From Plasmopara viticola (lineage: Eukaryota > Oomycota > Peronosporomycetes > Peronosporales > Peronosporaceae): 64,000 nt of DNA. A program made the translations under genes and the position numbers. The stretch is from positions 186,001 to 250,000 of the forward strand of contig MBPM02000040.1 in assembly GCA_001695595.3 (NCBI GenBank), written 5' to 3'. This document shows, piece after piece, positions 10,981 to 21,578 of this stretch. The notes beneath the pieces were generated by a model. The model saw only the letters and a list, made by a program, of their open reading frames with translations. It was not told the origin of the DNA and made no database searches. Position 1 is the stretch's first letter. Each line of letters starts with the position of its first letter.

Positions 10981-12700
10981 CATTCAATTTCAATAGTGCG
11001 TGATGACACTCAATTTTCTTTTTGAACCGATTCAACAACTAATCCTGATCTAGTTGGCAGTGCAGCAATGACAAGCGTGTTGTAAACGTCGTTGATGACA
11101 ACAAGGGTTCGAATCAACCAAAGACTGTCAATGGCTCGACTGGCTACGGAAGTCTGCGAGATGCATATGTGGTCGTTTCTTATGCAGTACCGGTTAAAAA
11201 TACGTCTGCCTCTGCTCTTAATTCGTTTTGCAATAGGGTTTAGGGACTGGTGTATCCAACATTTAAGTTAAAGTAGCAGTTGATAGCAACAGTAAACGTG
11301 TCATTACGAGCATAACCGTAAAAAAATGCGTACTCAAACCGAATGGTGTGATGATGATTTGTTAAGGAACGGCGTAGACTGCTATTTTGTTCCAGATGAT
11401 GTAGTTAGTCTAACACCGCTGCAACACAAGGAGATGGTTTTGTGCATTATATAGTTAATGCTGCCACGACTGTAGCTACTACTTTAATTTTAGAAACAAC
11501 TCCAGCTCTTAATTACGGACTAAATTAGCGCTTTATTCGACATATACAACAAATCGGCGCCACTAATGTCACTGGAGCAACGATCACAGCAACGAACCTT
11601 CCTAATTGGCTGACAATGCGAAGCGGCGCAACCTTTTGTAAAATAAGCAATAAGGTACTAGTGAACACGTAGGTGGCCTTACTACCGCGGGAAGGGTTGC
11701 TGTCACGTGGTATCATATGTTAACGATAGTTTCATTGATCTCCATACCATCTTTGAAAATTTATATCGTATTATGGATTCTTTCATCAAATTAACGATGA
11801 CGTTCAATACCGGCTTTGTAAGTATCACAACCGCAACTGACGACTTGATGGGCTCATCCTATTTTTCCCTAGACAATTGCTCTACGCTTTCGGTAATGGT
11901 ATCAAGTGCAAAACAAACAGCTGGTGAAGCTGGCTCACTCCGAGAAGTTTTCGGTGTCATGTCCAACAACATTACTCAGATCTCGACTTCTAGTCAAATT
12001 TTCCCATTAACGAAGACTCGTCAATGTATTTATCGCTATGATATTGCGAAGCAAAGTCAAATTGTTGCTAAACCTGTTAAGTCAATTACCTCGATTGGTA
12101 CGCCCAGTATTCAAAATCAAAAGCAGTCACTGGTCAACAAAACTATTAAAACAAACTTTCAGCAAACCGTCCCTTTCAGCTTTCAACCATTTTCAAGCTT
12201 AAGAAATATCAGATACATTGGTCTGATGCTATTCAGTAAAACCAGTAGTGGTCATTTCGTAAGCGCAATGTGAACACTATCAAACCCCGTTTAGCAGCGC
12301 TCCATTGACTTGTCAGCTAGGAGCAAGCAGTCTCAATGTTCAAGTAATGGTTGGTGATGAAAATGTGTTCAACCAAACACATGATTACTCATTTAAATCG
12401 TTCCAAGACGAAGTGAAGAAGCTCGGAGCTTTTAATGGAGCTCTATCGCATGAGATTTGCATTGAATTTGTTTGTTTTGTTTACACATGGAATATTGGTC
12501 AGCGTATTTGATCGCAGACTGCTCTCAAATAACCAATTCAGATGTACCTCAGTCTCCGGCACCGATACTTGCACTTAAAATTTGAATTGTCCAAAACTCG
12601 TCGTTACGGTCAGTCTATCGTTTAGACGGTAAAATGCTTCAATATGAGTAGATTGTTTTCCGTTAGCCGGCAAAAAAATATTGAACTTCACTTAAAATTA
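10981..12700 (+). other. Decayed coding-like DNA rich in Thr/Asn/Ala/Ser, origin unknown
   Basis: Plus-strand frames carry broken protein-like strings, such as NAATTVATTLILETTPALNY near 11460 and TGATITATNLPNWLTMRSG near 11570. The longest open stretch (11707-12273, 188 codons) has no ATG at its first codon and no domain I recognise. The composition is like a surface or structural protein. It could be a relic of the same source as the segment at 12700-13480, but that is conjecture. Confidence 0.3.
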
Positions 12701-13480
12701 TGCTTTAGCTCCATCCCAAGTTGCTACACAGGATCGAGTAATTATTTACCATACAAACGTCGATTTTGTACTATGTATATCTGACATCAGGCGGAGTCGT
12801 TTTCATTTACTTTCTCTAGAATTTTTTGGTGTCATTGATAGTAATTATATGTATCCAGCTGCATCAAGTCATTATTAGTCAGGTTGCCTATCCAAGTAGC
12901 ATTAGTGGTAGTAGTGTTCGCACCAGAGTTGATTCCAAAGCAAAAATAATTTTGGGGACAGACTGTTTGGTAGAAGGTCTAATACTTTCTGGTAGGGACC
13001 ATTGCTAATTCTCGAGTTGATAGCATTCTACATGTTTCTGATACATTGTTTGTAGCAGATTGTGTTAAAATTACTATGTTACCAGCAACTGCAGCAGTAC
13101 GCTGAGATAAGTTACACCATGAGGCATGCCATCTACATTACTATTTTTTAAATGCAATCGCAGCTAAATTGTACTCTTCATTTGTATTTACTGTTGATAA
13201 CATATTCAAGCCATAATTACTTGCATTAGTAGTTCCTGTAGGTTGGGTAGCATGTGATGATGTAAAAGTAACTTTACCAACATTCGGTAAAATTCTACAT
13301 GCTCCTAATGCTAAGGCTGTTGAACCTTCTGCTGATTCTGGGCCCGTAGTCAAATTTTGAATGTAATTAATGCACCACCTCCATTATAATTTAAATATCA
13401 ATATTACCAAAAGAAATCGTCTTGTATTGTTTAATTTTAAATAGAAACAATGGTTTGTAAAAGGACCACTATCTTGAGCA
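12700..13480 (-). pseudogene. Relic of a Thr/Asn/Ser-rich structural-type protein (left-arm copy)
   Basis: The minus strand reads through several frame changes as low-charge, T/N/S/G-rich protein: GKVTFTSSHATQPTGTTNAS, then LNMLSTVNTNEEYNLAAIAF, then DGMPHGVTYLS, with further T/N-rich strings toward 12800. A diverged copy lies on the plus strand at 37085-37560. The look is of a virion, tail-fibre or adhesin-like protein, but I recognise no named family. It is clearly not functional here. Confidence 0.4.
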
Positions 13481-14049
13481 CCACCACTATTTTATATGGT
13501 TCAGCGAAAGACACTCATTGAAAAAAATGCCATCCAAAGGTAAAATCCTTAAGCTTCACCGCATAGCAGGAGTTGGGGCTTCACACGCGCTCTGGTAGGT
13601 TCAATACTTAAACCATCGCAATGATGAATTATTAGAACCGTCTTTTTACATCCGTCAGACGAGAAGTTCGCGCAGCTGAGAAGACTTACAGAATTATGCG
13701 AATTAAAGAGGGAGGCTGTATTTTCAGCTGTTTCTACTAACAAGCAGCTGGAAGGCACCACGGCGTTCGATTCTGCGAGCGACGTGCAATTGACTTCAAA
13801 GTGCAATATACTATTATGTGTGACGAGGTCACGCAGCACCTTGTACATAAAAGGGGTGCCGCAACGGCGTTATTGCCAATTTAAATTGTGCACTCAAAGA
13901 CTGTTATCTCTGAATTTTTGTATAATTTGTTGAGTAAGGCTTCGCAGTTTACTCTCTACCTGGAATCGTGCAGGAATTGTGATTTTTTTTTCTTACTTCT
14001 AAATATGAATTGATTGACATGTGGACTGGAAAATCGTAAAATCAGTCCC

Positions 14050-14421
14050 TAATTAGAGCCTGGATGCGCTGGATAAACGTGAACGTAGACAAGATCCTGA
14101 GCAGTCCCGAGGTCACGTACAAGGCCACTTACAATACTCGCGATTTGTTGGTGTACGCCGTGTGAATCGGCGAGTCGAGTCTTCAATTTACGTACAAGTT
14201 TGCTGCGTTTCCGCTCTATCCGGTTTGTTTACCTTACAATGCCAGTCGCAGGACATGGTGCCCATTCCATCTAAAATTGTACCGGCCAAATTTAATGAGC
14301 CATGATCCTTCACGGTGAGCAATCGGTTAAGATCGAGTGGCCTCTAAACCCCTCAAGAGGCACACTCAGCGGCCATACCTTTTACGATAAAGGTAAGGGC
14401 ACGCTCATAGAGACGTACACT
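14050..14421 (+). pseudogene. Truncated pseudogene of the MaoC-like hydratase
   Basis: This is a copy of the 5' ~400 bp of the intact gene at 35630-36526, in inverted orientation. It keeps MRW-type codons near 14060 and the GEQS...PLNPS region near 14310. It has an in-frame TGA at 14163-14165, small deletions, and ends abruptly after GAGACGTACAC at 14421. The catalytic hotdog part is absent. Confidence 0.85.
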
Positions 14422-14899
14422 GTCAAATGTCGCAGCGACGTTATGTCGTCTGGTCACACAGTTGCTCTGAGCGTCACATTCATTTTCCTAAAAACTGACA
14501 ACACAGCCGCGCAAAGGGCTTTCCGCAGTTGGTGGCAATATATTACGCACTTTGAAGCTACGCTTCGCATATTTTAAAAGCCACCTTAAGCCTCATTGAC
14601 TGGTAGTGCTGCTAGCAAATTTTACTACCCGTTAAAAATGGATTGCACACGTTACCATGTCGTCCTTCACTACATTTACTTCAAACCTATACGGAATCAA
14701 GGTTTAATATAGCTGGCTGTGAAAGGTGAAGATTTTGGCATCACAATGTCTTTTCAGCTTCATGACAGGAACAAGACTTGAAAATGCCTTGGCTAAAGGA
14801 GCGAGAGCCCTGAATAGTTTGGTGAGGCATGACTATAGGTGTGTATATGGTTCTAAAGCGACATTTGCACAATACTTGAACGGGTGGACATTAGTCACA

Positions 14900-15900
14900 A
14901 GGCATTAAATTTTCTGCTTTTTGCCTAAGCAACTTCGCGACATTGAGGAGCTACGTAATATTTAAGGTCACTCGTGTATTTATGCTGGCGATCATTTTAT
15001 GAAAACTGGCAATGACACTCGGTCATGAGATGCTGCCACGAGAATTTGGATCTCTAATCCAGAAGAAATTGCTCAACCTGTGACGAATTTGGTTTCGACG
15101 GTTGACTTGAAGCAAAAGTCAAAGAAAGAACGTAGAGAGAAAAGAGAAAAGAACCATAGAGCTACAGCGTTTAACGCAGTGACTGCATTTAAATACGACG
15201 CTGTGTGAAGATAGCAGCGACGTGACGGCTTGTACGTCCGACAAGAATGTGTGTAGTGAATATGAAGGGAGCGACAGCAATGACCAGCTTAAGATCACCA
15301 TCAATGCTGCCCTTCAGGCTACCACCTCACTAGCATGGTAAATTATGATATTTGCTCAAGTACTATACGATGTGTAGAAAAATTGTCACCAAAGTTATAG
15401 TAAATTTGAAAATGTTGAAGTCAATAAAGTGCATAAACTAGCTCAATGACAGCACAATAGCTAGATTTCGTTTTGTAGGGTATCTACCTTTGCGTAAGAG
15501 TAGAAAAAGTGTCGATCTATTTTGCCGCAGGAGGTAGCTGTTGACAGTCGTATTAAGAGATTTTCTGCAAAGATGTCCTTTTTTAAATAACAAGTGAAAA
15601 TTTGCTTAGAAGTCATCTCTGATGGCAAACCACATTCTCTGCTAAGCTCTACATGGTACCAGTCATGAAGCTTTGCGTCAAGAATCGACGACACTTTCCG
15701 TTGTGTAAGACACGTTTCATTATTTATTTAGCACCAGCACGTCATCGGCGAGTGAGTTCCGTGGCTTCTAATCCAATCGTGACAAGATGACAAGTGATGC
15801 TAATCAGAGTTGGTAAGCAAATATTTATATGTGGTGCAACACTCGACACACATTAAATGCACTAAATTTTCCGAAATTTTAGTAGGACCAGATTTCGGAA
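14900..15900. other. Arm-1 spacer without a recognisable gene
   Basis: This stretch has no obvious counterpart in the right arm, unlike the DNA on either side. Only short frames are open. Nothing supportable was seen. Confidence 0.45.
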
Positions 15901-15948
15901 TTTTTATATTTCACCATTTTATTTTCGAGCAGCAGAAAGCGCCCAAAA

Positions 15949-16200
15949 ATGATTGCAATCACGTTACTACTTTGCGTTGTCGTTGCGCTATTCCAGCTTC
16001 CAGGCGCATCGGCTAGATTTGGTCAGCTCCATTACGATTTCGAGAAAGACTGCTTGACTTTTTGCTCGCGCGAGTATCTGCCGGTCTGCGACTCAAACGG
16101 ACAAACCCACGCCAATGAATGTTTGTTTCAGGTCGCTGTCTGCATGGATCCAAATCTTAAGCGAGTAAGCAATAGCACGTGCGAAAAAGACGGCCATTAA
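15949..16200 (+). CDS. Kazal-type secreted protease inhibitor (EPI-like), single domain
   Basis: The 83-residue protein has a signal peptide (MIAITLLLCVVVALFQLPGA, cleaved before about residue 23). One Kazal domain follows with six cysteines in Kazal spacing: C-x3-C-x7-C-x10-C-x6-C-x12-C, with the landmarks PVCDSNGQTHANEC. By the usual Kazal rule the reactive-site P1 residue is the second after the second Cys, here Arg in CSRE, which suggests trypsin-like targets. Oomycete Kazal inhibitors (EPI family) are secreted and block plant apoplastic subtilisin-like proteases. Single exon. A frameshifted inverted paralogue is at 30400-30657. Confidence 0.9.
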   Translation: MIAITLLLCVVVALFQLPGASARFGQLHYDFEKDCLTFCSREYLPVCDSNGQTHANECLFQVAVCMDPNLKRVSNSTCEKDGH

Positions 16201-16617
16201 GTACAGCTCTGGGAAACACGACCCTGAAACGAGATGAAGCTCTTGACGGACTGTGGGTGGACGTATGGTTGCTAGTTTTGTACCTTAATAAAACCGTAAT
16301 TGAATGCGATTCATTTGCGATTCATTATCAAGATTAAGACACTACCCTTGCTAAGGTTCTTCTGGTCTAGTTGTGGGAGTCATATCATGGATGCTTTTTG
16401 ACGGATGTGCTTCCGAGCTCTCGTATTGAAAGTCGAGTAGATTAGTCACACGCATCAGATATGAATAAATAATGAGCTTCACGCAAAAGCCGATGTGGGA
16501 GTGTTTATAGCACAGGGCTTGTTATTTTAATGACGTTACTCGAATGTATGTACCAATTTTACCGAAACTTGTTATTTAATTTTGACCTTATTGTTAGCAA
16601 CAGTCGACGTGGCAGCT

Positions 16618-18290
16618 ATGCCGAAGCTCGACTTCTTCCGGTACGTAGTCTCTTTCACAAGAATGATGCATAGACTTTCTACACTCTATCACCCTTAGCA
16701 TGCAATGTTGTTCATTCAACTTTTGCTGACACTTTGCTCCTTTTGCAAGCCATGTGCCTGAAGACCTAAAGGTACACACGTATACGGGCAGCTTTTTCTC
16801 GCTGCTATCTTTTGCTGCCATGGGACTGCTTTTGTTCACGCACTGGGATGCCTATCGGTATCAAAGTATAAAGACTACCATTATTATGGATGAGCACCAG
16901 GAAGATCGACTGCGCGTCAATTTTAACGTGAGTTTACTCAATTTGCCCTGTGCCGTGGCAAGCGTGGACCTCGAGGACCACATGGGGCAGCGTTTTACCA
17001 ACCTCACACGCCATATTCGCCACTTTCAGCTTGCAGCCGATGGCTCTACTAATCAAGTGCACCGATTGGAGGAGGTTGTCATTGACAACCATGAAAAGGG
17101 TATCCCTGTGTGGGGAGGTGTCCACCGAGACACTCAAGGCGCCAATGTTCACTACTCGACCCCGCTGACCTCGCTCAACTTTGATGATTTTTTGGCCAAG
17201 TACGAGCTCGTGCTTGTCAACTTTTACGCTCCTTGGTGTCCATTCTGCCACCAGCTAAACCCCGAATGGGAACGCGCGGCGGCCCAGCTCCCCGATCACC
17301 CAGAGTACAGTGAAATGGTGCGCATGGCCTCAGTTAATTGTGAAGACCCGGAAGCAGTGTGGCTATGTCGCCGAGCACATGTTCGTGCCTTCCCGACTAT
17401 GCTGATCTACATGTACGGAAGCACGTCCACGCGGTACATGTACAACGGACCGCGCAAGACTGAACACATCCTGCAATTTTTGGATTTATTTTTCCGTCGT
17501 CTTGAGCCTGATGCCGATTTTGCTGAAGAAGTGAACGTCAACGATGACCGTCTTGGACTCCCGTTGCCGGTGCAGCTAGACGGGAACAATTTGGCGGGTA
17601 TTGACTTTAGCAAACGCCGTCCATCAAGTTCGGTACAGGCTGGTGCGGTGGAGGGATGTGAAATCTCGGGAAGCATTAGTGTCAATCGGGTTCCTGGTGT
17701 GCTGACGTTCACGGCGCGTTCCGACGATGTGTCGTTTAACGTGCAAGCAGTTGATATTTCGCACGTTGTCAATCACTTTTCCTTTGGCCAAGTGCGACAC
17801 TCGGAGAATCTGCTCATCCGCGGCAGCGATATGCTCGCGGCTAAGTCAAATCGTTATCCGCTCGACAGGATTAAATTTCAGATTGAGTCCGACAACGTCA
17901 CCATCGAACACTTTTTAAACGTAAGGAGCGTCAGCAGATTTTGCTGATTGAGGCTATCGTCACTGACATAAAGCTTTATTGCTAACGGTGCAGGTTGTTG
18001 GATTCGACAGCCATGACAGCAGCCGAAAGACGCACTTGCAGCAGCGATCTTATGAATTTTCAGCAACCACGACGCAGTACGAGGACAAGACGCCGTCTGC
18101 GCTTTTTCGGTTTGATATTTCGCCATTGGTGGTGCAAATTTCTTCCGACAACGTGCCGTTCTACCACTTTATTACCCACCTTTGTGCCGTGATTGGGGGT
18201 GTATTTACCATTCTGGGCCTTGTAGACTCTGGAGTTTTCCACGCCATAAATTCGATCGCAAAGAAGCAGCAGTTAGGCAAGCTCTCGTAG
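16618..18290 (+). CDS. ERGIC/ERV-type secretory membrane protein with inserted thioredoxin domain (PDI-C / PDIL5-3/4 type)
   Basis: Three exons: 16618-16640, 16750-17920 and 17994-18290, at GT-AG sites, giving 496 residues. The N-terminus (MPKLDFFR then HVPEDLKVHTY) and first membrane segment match the ERGIC_N domain. A thioredoxin domain (about 140-260) carries the active site WCPFC with cysteines near 171 and 174. The C-terminal half is the COPII-coated ERV lumenal domain (EGCEISGSISVNRVPG, HVVNHFSFG) with a final membrane helix (ITHLCAVIGGVFTILGLVDS). Known relatives cycle between ER and Golgi and are proposed to act in disulfide folding or cargo transport. A remnant of exon 1 lies in the inverted arm at 29929-29951. 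The gene converges on ALG8 with an 86-bp gap. Confidence 0.9.
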
Positions 18291-18376
18291 AGCGTGGTCA
18301 ACCAACGTATGCAAATGAAACACAAAGTCAAAAGTTTTGCAAAACTTTTTATTTTATGGTCATTTTTTTTACTGTT

Positions 18377-20155
18377 TCATTCTGTCTTCTTGAGCTTTTG
18401 GGCATCGAGGTAGTATCGAGTTGCGTCGAGTTTTCGGAAATGCTGCGTGACGGTGAAACCCCACACGTAAAGATTGCCAACGGCACATCCTACCGAGATT
18501 AGCATGAGAGGAAGAAACGGGTATCGGGCACCGAACCGCGGAATGTACGGGAACACGGCTGCTAGGAAAGCCAAAGCTGCCAGCCCCATCAGAAATAGAC
18601 GCTCAAAGAGAGACATTCTCACAGCAGTAATCTTGATATGGCGTTCCTTGAGCGAGTGCTTGAGCAGCGGCACAAGGACGACTTCAGCCAACAAAGCATG
18701 GCAAGCACCCAGCAGGACCTTCGTTCCTTGTTCGGCAGGTGTAAACAAAAGCGGGAAGAGCGAAATTGTGGCAACTCCAGACGCAAACCGGTACAATCGC
18801 ATACTGGCCACACTATCGGCAGCCATGAGTGCAAGAGGCAACGTCACCTGAAGAATTGCCTTCTCGTGCACGTGGTAGCCCAAGAGGAATGCACACAGCA
18901 TACAATAAGCAAGTGCACTGGTAAACATGGACGAGTCCGGGTATTTATAAATGCTTTGTAGTTTTGGCGTCATCATTGCAAACGTGAGCATGGCGCACAT
19001 TAGCGGTGATACAGAGGGCAGCACAGCAAAGGTCGCTTCCTGCACGAGTCCACCACTCATGAGTGCAACGCCTTCCGTCGACGTCGGAAATCCCAACACA
19101 ACCAGCACCTTGTCGAGCATCGCATACAGTGCCCAGATATTCGGCGCCCAATACGCATGACACAGACCTCTTTGTATTGGAAAAAGGCGTGCCAAGATTT
19201 GTTTCATCCCAGCTATCGGGTCTTCGTGGTTCCACAAAATGCTTCCAAAAGCAAAGGTGACTACCACAAGTACCATCACTCCAAGCGTGACAAAATTCCT
19301 GATTGAAAACGTAACATTACCATCATGGAGATCCTGAATGGTGCTGTGGACGTCCGTACTCGAGATTGACCTCGTCCTGAGTAGATGATTCCTAGCATCT
19401 TTGTCGCTGGACGACGACACGGGTTTCTCTACGTAGCAATAGTGCCCCAACAAGTAGATGAAATAAAGGGGCGCTGCGTACAAGAAAATGTGCTTGAACA
19501 TGAGTAAAACAACGTACAAAAATGCACCTTGCAGATCCTGGCGCAATCTCAACTTCGTGGCCGATAATATCAGCAGGCCAAGCAGCATTCCATTGTACTG
19601 AAAGTGAATATGGTCCACATAGAACAGTCCCGCATCAAGTACAGTTACAAGCATGATTGCTAGTCGTTTTGCCTTCGAAAATGCCCACTCGGTGGTAGTT
19701 ACAGTAGGCCAGGATGAGCAGTAGGCGTGTAAGGCGTAGAACAGCACGCCATCCGACACGATGACGCTAAGTCTTTGAAAGAGCAAAAGTTGAGGCGACA
19801 AGACGGGCGTGGAGCTAAGAACCAGCATGGATTTATCCACTTGAAATGCCACAAAGCTTAGTGCATATTCAAAGTAGGCAAAAAAGGGCGGGTAATCCAG
19901 TGTCCACTCGCTTGTATTTTCATGGTACCAGAGATGACGCGGCAGTCTGTGCGTAAGACTCAGCCAGTTGCGATGAACTTCAAAGTCAGTGCTGGTATAG
20001 GACGGTATGAGAAGCAGTTTGAGGCCTGTGGAGAAGAGGAAGAGGGCCACCAGAGGCACGTCCAAGTGCTTCTTCTGTTGTCGGATAGCGGCACGGGATG
20101 GCATAATGCATTTGCCAATCTCCGAAAAGTGACTTTTTTTTTGAAATCCAAACAA
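18377..20155 (-). CDS. ALG8: ALG8-like dolichyl-phosphate-glucose alpha-1,3-glucosyltransferase
   Basis: Single exon, 592 residues from the first ATG; a second ATG at 20104 (MPSRAAIRQQKKH) would give 575 and directly precedes the first membrane helix, so either start is possible. The protein is multi-spanning. It carries ALG6/ALG8-family landmarks: STDFEVHRNWL, the EWTLDYPPFFAYFE motif, LFPIQRGLCHAYWAPNIWALY, and HVHEKAILQVTLP near the C-terminus. The RGLCHAYWAPN form points to ALG8 rather than ALG6. It adds the second glucose to the lipid-linked oligosaccharide in the ER lumen, a late step of N-glycan precursor assembly. It is tail-to-tail with the ERGIC/PDI gene. Confidence 0.9.
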   Translation of the reverse strand: MFGFQKKSHFSEIGKCIMPSRAAIRQQKKHLDVPLVALFLFSTGLKLLLIPSYTSTDFEVHRNWLSLTHRLPRHLWYHENTSEWTLDYPPFFAYFEYALSFVAFQVDKSMLVLSSTPVLSPQLLLFQRLSVIVSDGVLFYALHAYCSSWPTVTTTEWAFSKAKRLAIMLVTVLDAGLFYVDHIHFQYNGMLLGLLILSATKLRLRQDLQGAFLYVVLLMFKHIFLYAAPLYFIYLLGHYCYVEKPVSSSSDKDARNHLLRTRSISSTDVHSTIQDLHDGNVTFSIRNFVTLGVMVLVVVTFAFGSILWNHEDPIAGMKQILARLFPIQRGLCHAYWAPNIWALYAMLDKVLVVLGFPTSTEGVALMSGGLVQEATFAVLPSVSPLMCAMLTFAMMTPKLQSIYKYPDSSMFTSALAYCMLCAFLLGYHVHEKAILQVTLPLALMAADSVASMRLYRFASGVATISLFPLLFTPAEQGTKVLLGACHALLAEVVLVPLLKHSLKERHIKITAVRMSLFERLFLMGLAALAFLAAVFPYIPRFGARYPFLPLMLISVGCAVGNLYVWGFTVTQHFRKLDATRYYLDAQKLKKTE

Positions 20156-20905
20156 TTAAAAATTACATTTAGTAGATTTATTTTTGGGAATATAGACTCG
20201 ATGACTGACGGAATGTGGTGGCGGCGACAGCTTCCTTGCCGCTTTCTTAATGCAAGCGCTTGACGTCCAACTCATCGAGGGTTGAACTCACACTGCACGT
20301 CAGACCATATATAACTACATGTGAATAATCACCCAACCAATGTTCAACACATTCTCTATCACATTCTGGTGGGATTTCTAAATAGGTCACCCTTCACCTT
20401 TTACATTCTCTCTTTTCAAAGCTGAATGGCAGCGCTTTATCTGTGCTCGTAGCTGTATAAGAGGCAGACGTGGAAATGAAAATCGCAATCTTGTATCAAA
20501 TAGCAGCAACATGCTTTTGAAAGGCTAAAGCCACACTAAATGGTCTATTAGATAACCGAGTTGTCTACACCAAATACACTCTACCGAATTTTTCGAGTAA
20601 ATTGACATAAGGAAAAAAGAAAAAAAATTATGGTGTCTTTACTTCTTGTGCAATTTCAACTGAATCTCGGATTTGGCGCATCACTCCAGTACAAATTATT
20701 CGATTCAGGTTTTGCATATACAAATGTCATGCATTACAATGCAGTCCAGTTTTTTCCTGACGCGCGCGAGTTACCTAAATGTTTCAGCTGGTTCAACTTC
20801 AATATTGAACTTTACAAAGAAGCAGTGCAGTGTCAATAAGTGAAATTAAAAACGATTTACCCATTTATTCTGCATTTCGCGTTGAAGAGCTAACGACCTT
20901 TTGCC
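20156..20905. other. Intergenic between ALG8 (minus) and a small gene (plus)
   Basis: A divergent spacer of about 750 bp that must hold both promoters. A 69-codon frame at 20630-20839 lacks recognisable features and I do not call it. No clear initiator motif was found. Confidence 0.45.
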
Positions 20906-21349
20906 ATGTCCATCGTAACGATGACTCACGTACAACGCAGCTCAGGCTCTAATACTGCGTTGCTAGAGCTTGCGCACAGCCATGAGACTATCTACGAGTC
21001 CATGTGCATACCAGGCGAGAATCGCACTGCACGTCTCATGCTGCCCGTGGACCGACACGACAGCTTAAGTGACAATCTTGAAGCATCGTATGCGCGCAAT
21101 ATGTCCGAGTATTTCAACAAAGACAGCGCGTCCATCTTACACAGCACGCAGTCTTTCCAGGCAAAACATTTGCAAGGCGAGCGTGGTCAGCGCTTTACTA
21201 ACCACAATGTGCGCATTTCGGGCGAAAACTGCTTTCGACACCGTATGTTGCCTACGAATCTTCAGGCTGAAAAGAGTGACCGCTGTTCGGATGCTACGGA
21301 TGCGTGTTACGCCACCGCCATGGCTCATTATATCGCGACTAAGACCTGA
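20906..21349 (+). CDS. Small hypothetical protein with an internal duplication
   Basis: The protein has 147 residues, with no signal peptide or membrane segment. It seems to hold two related halves. The first has RTARLMLPVDRHDSLSDN then LEASYARNMSEYF (about 40-72). The second has FRHRMLPTNLQAEKSDR then DACYATAMAHYI (about 110-145). The shared pattern is R-x-MLP, about 13 residues, SD, then an A-Y-A/T-x-x-M helix. I do not recognise the family. The open frame, composition and location between two genes favour a real gene. Function unknown. Confidence 0.6.
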   Translation: MSIVTMTHVQRSSGSNTALLELAHSHETIYESMCIPGENRTARLMLPVDRHDSLSDNLEASYARNMSEYFNKDSASILHSTQSFQAKHLQGERGQRFTNHNVRISGENCFRHRMLPTNLQAEKSDRCSDATDACYATAMAHYIATKT

Positions 21350-21578
21350 TGCCGATTGTAGCCATAATGTAAAAAGTAAATTGAGTGAAAAGAAAGTAAA
21401 AGAAGAAGACCAAAGTTTTACATTTGCAGCTCTCTGAGATACCCATAATTGACGAATGGCAGCAGATTTTTATCGATGTTGTGTGTAGCTGTTACAATAC
21501 TTTAGAATTATCCCATCAAACGAGCGGGTGAATTCTATATAATCCCCATCGATAAAAAGACACAGTCTACCAAGTAGC

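Larger units (their letters stand above)
12990..16680 (+). repeat. Left arm of a large inverted duplication
   Basis: This segment matches the reverse complement of 29895-37560 in several colinear blocks. They are 12990-13550 with 37560-37050; 13550-14421 with 37010-36137; 14520-14900 with 32690-32330; and 15949-16680 with 30657-29895. The blocks include coding and non-coding DNA. A ~3.4 kb stretch of the other arm (32690-36137) is missing here and replaced by about 100 bp. Confidence 0.85.

Noticed and set aside
11090..11120. GGGTTCGAATC resembling a tRNA T-arm
   Set aside because: No acceptor stem, D-arm or anticodon arm can be built around it.
11707..12273. 188-codon open frame
   Set aside because: No ATG at its first codon, no recognised domain and many neighbouring stops; listed only as part of a decayed region.
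17407..17772. Antisense 121-codon frame in the ERGIC/PDI gene
   Set aside because: Shadow of a clear domain-bearing gene on the other strand.
20630..20839. 69-codon plus-strand frame near the hypothetical protein
   Set aside because: AT-rich, no signal peptide cleavage logic or homologous motif; not distinguishable from chance.
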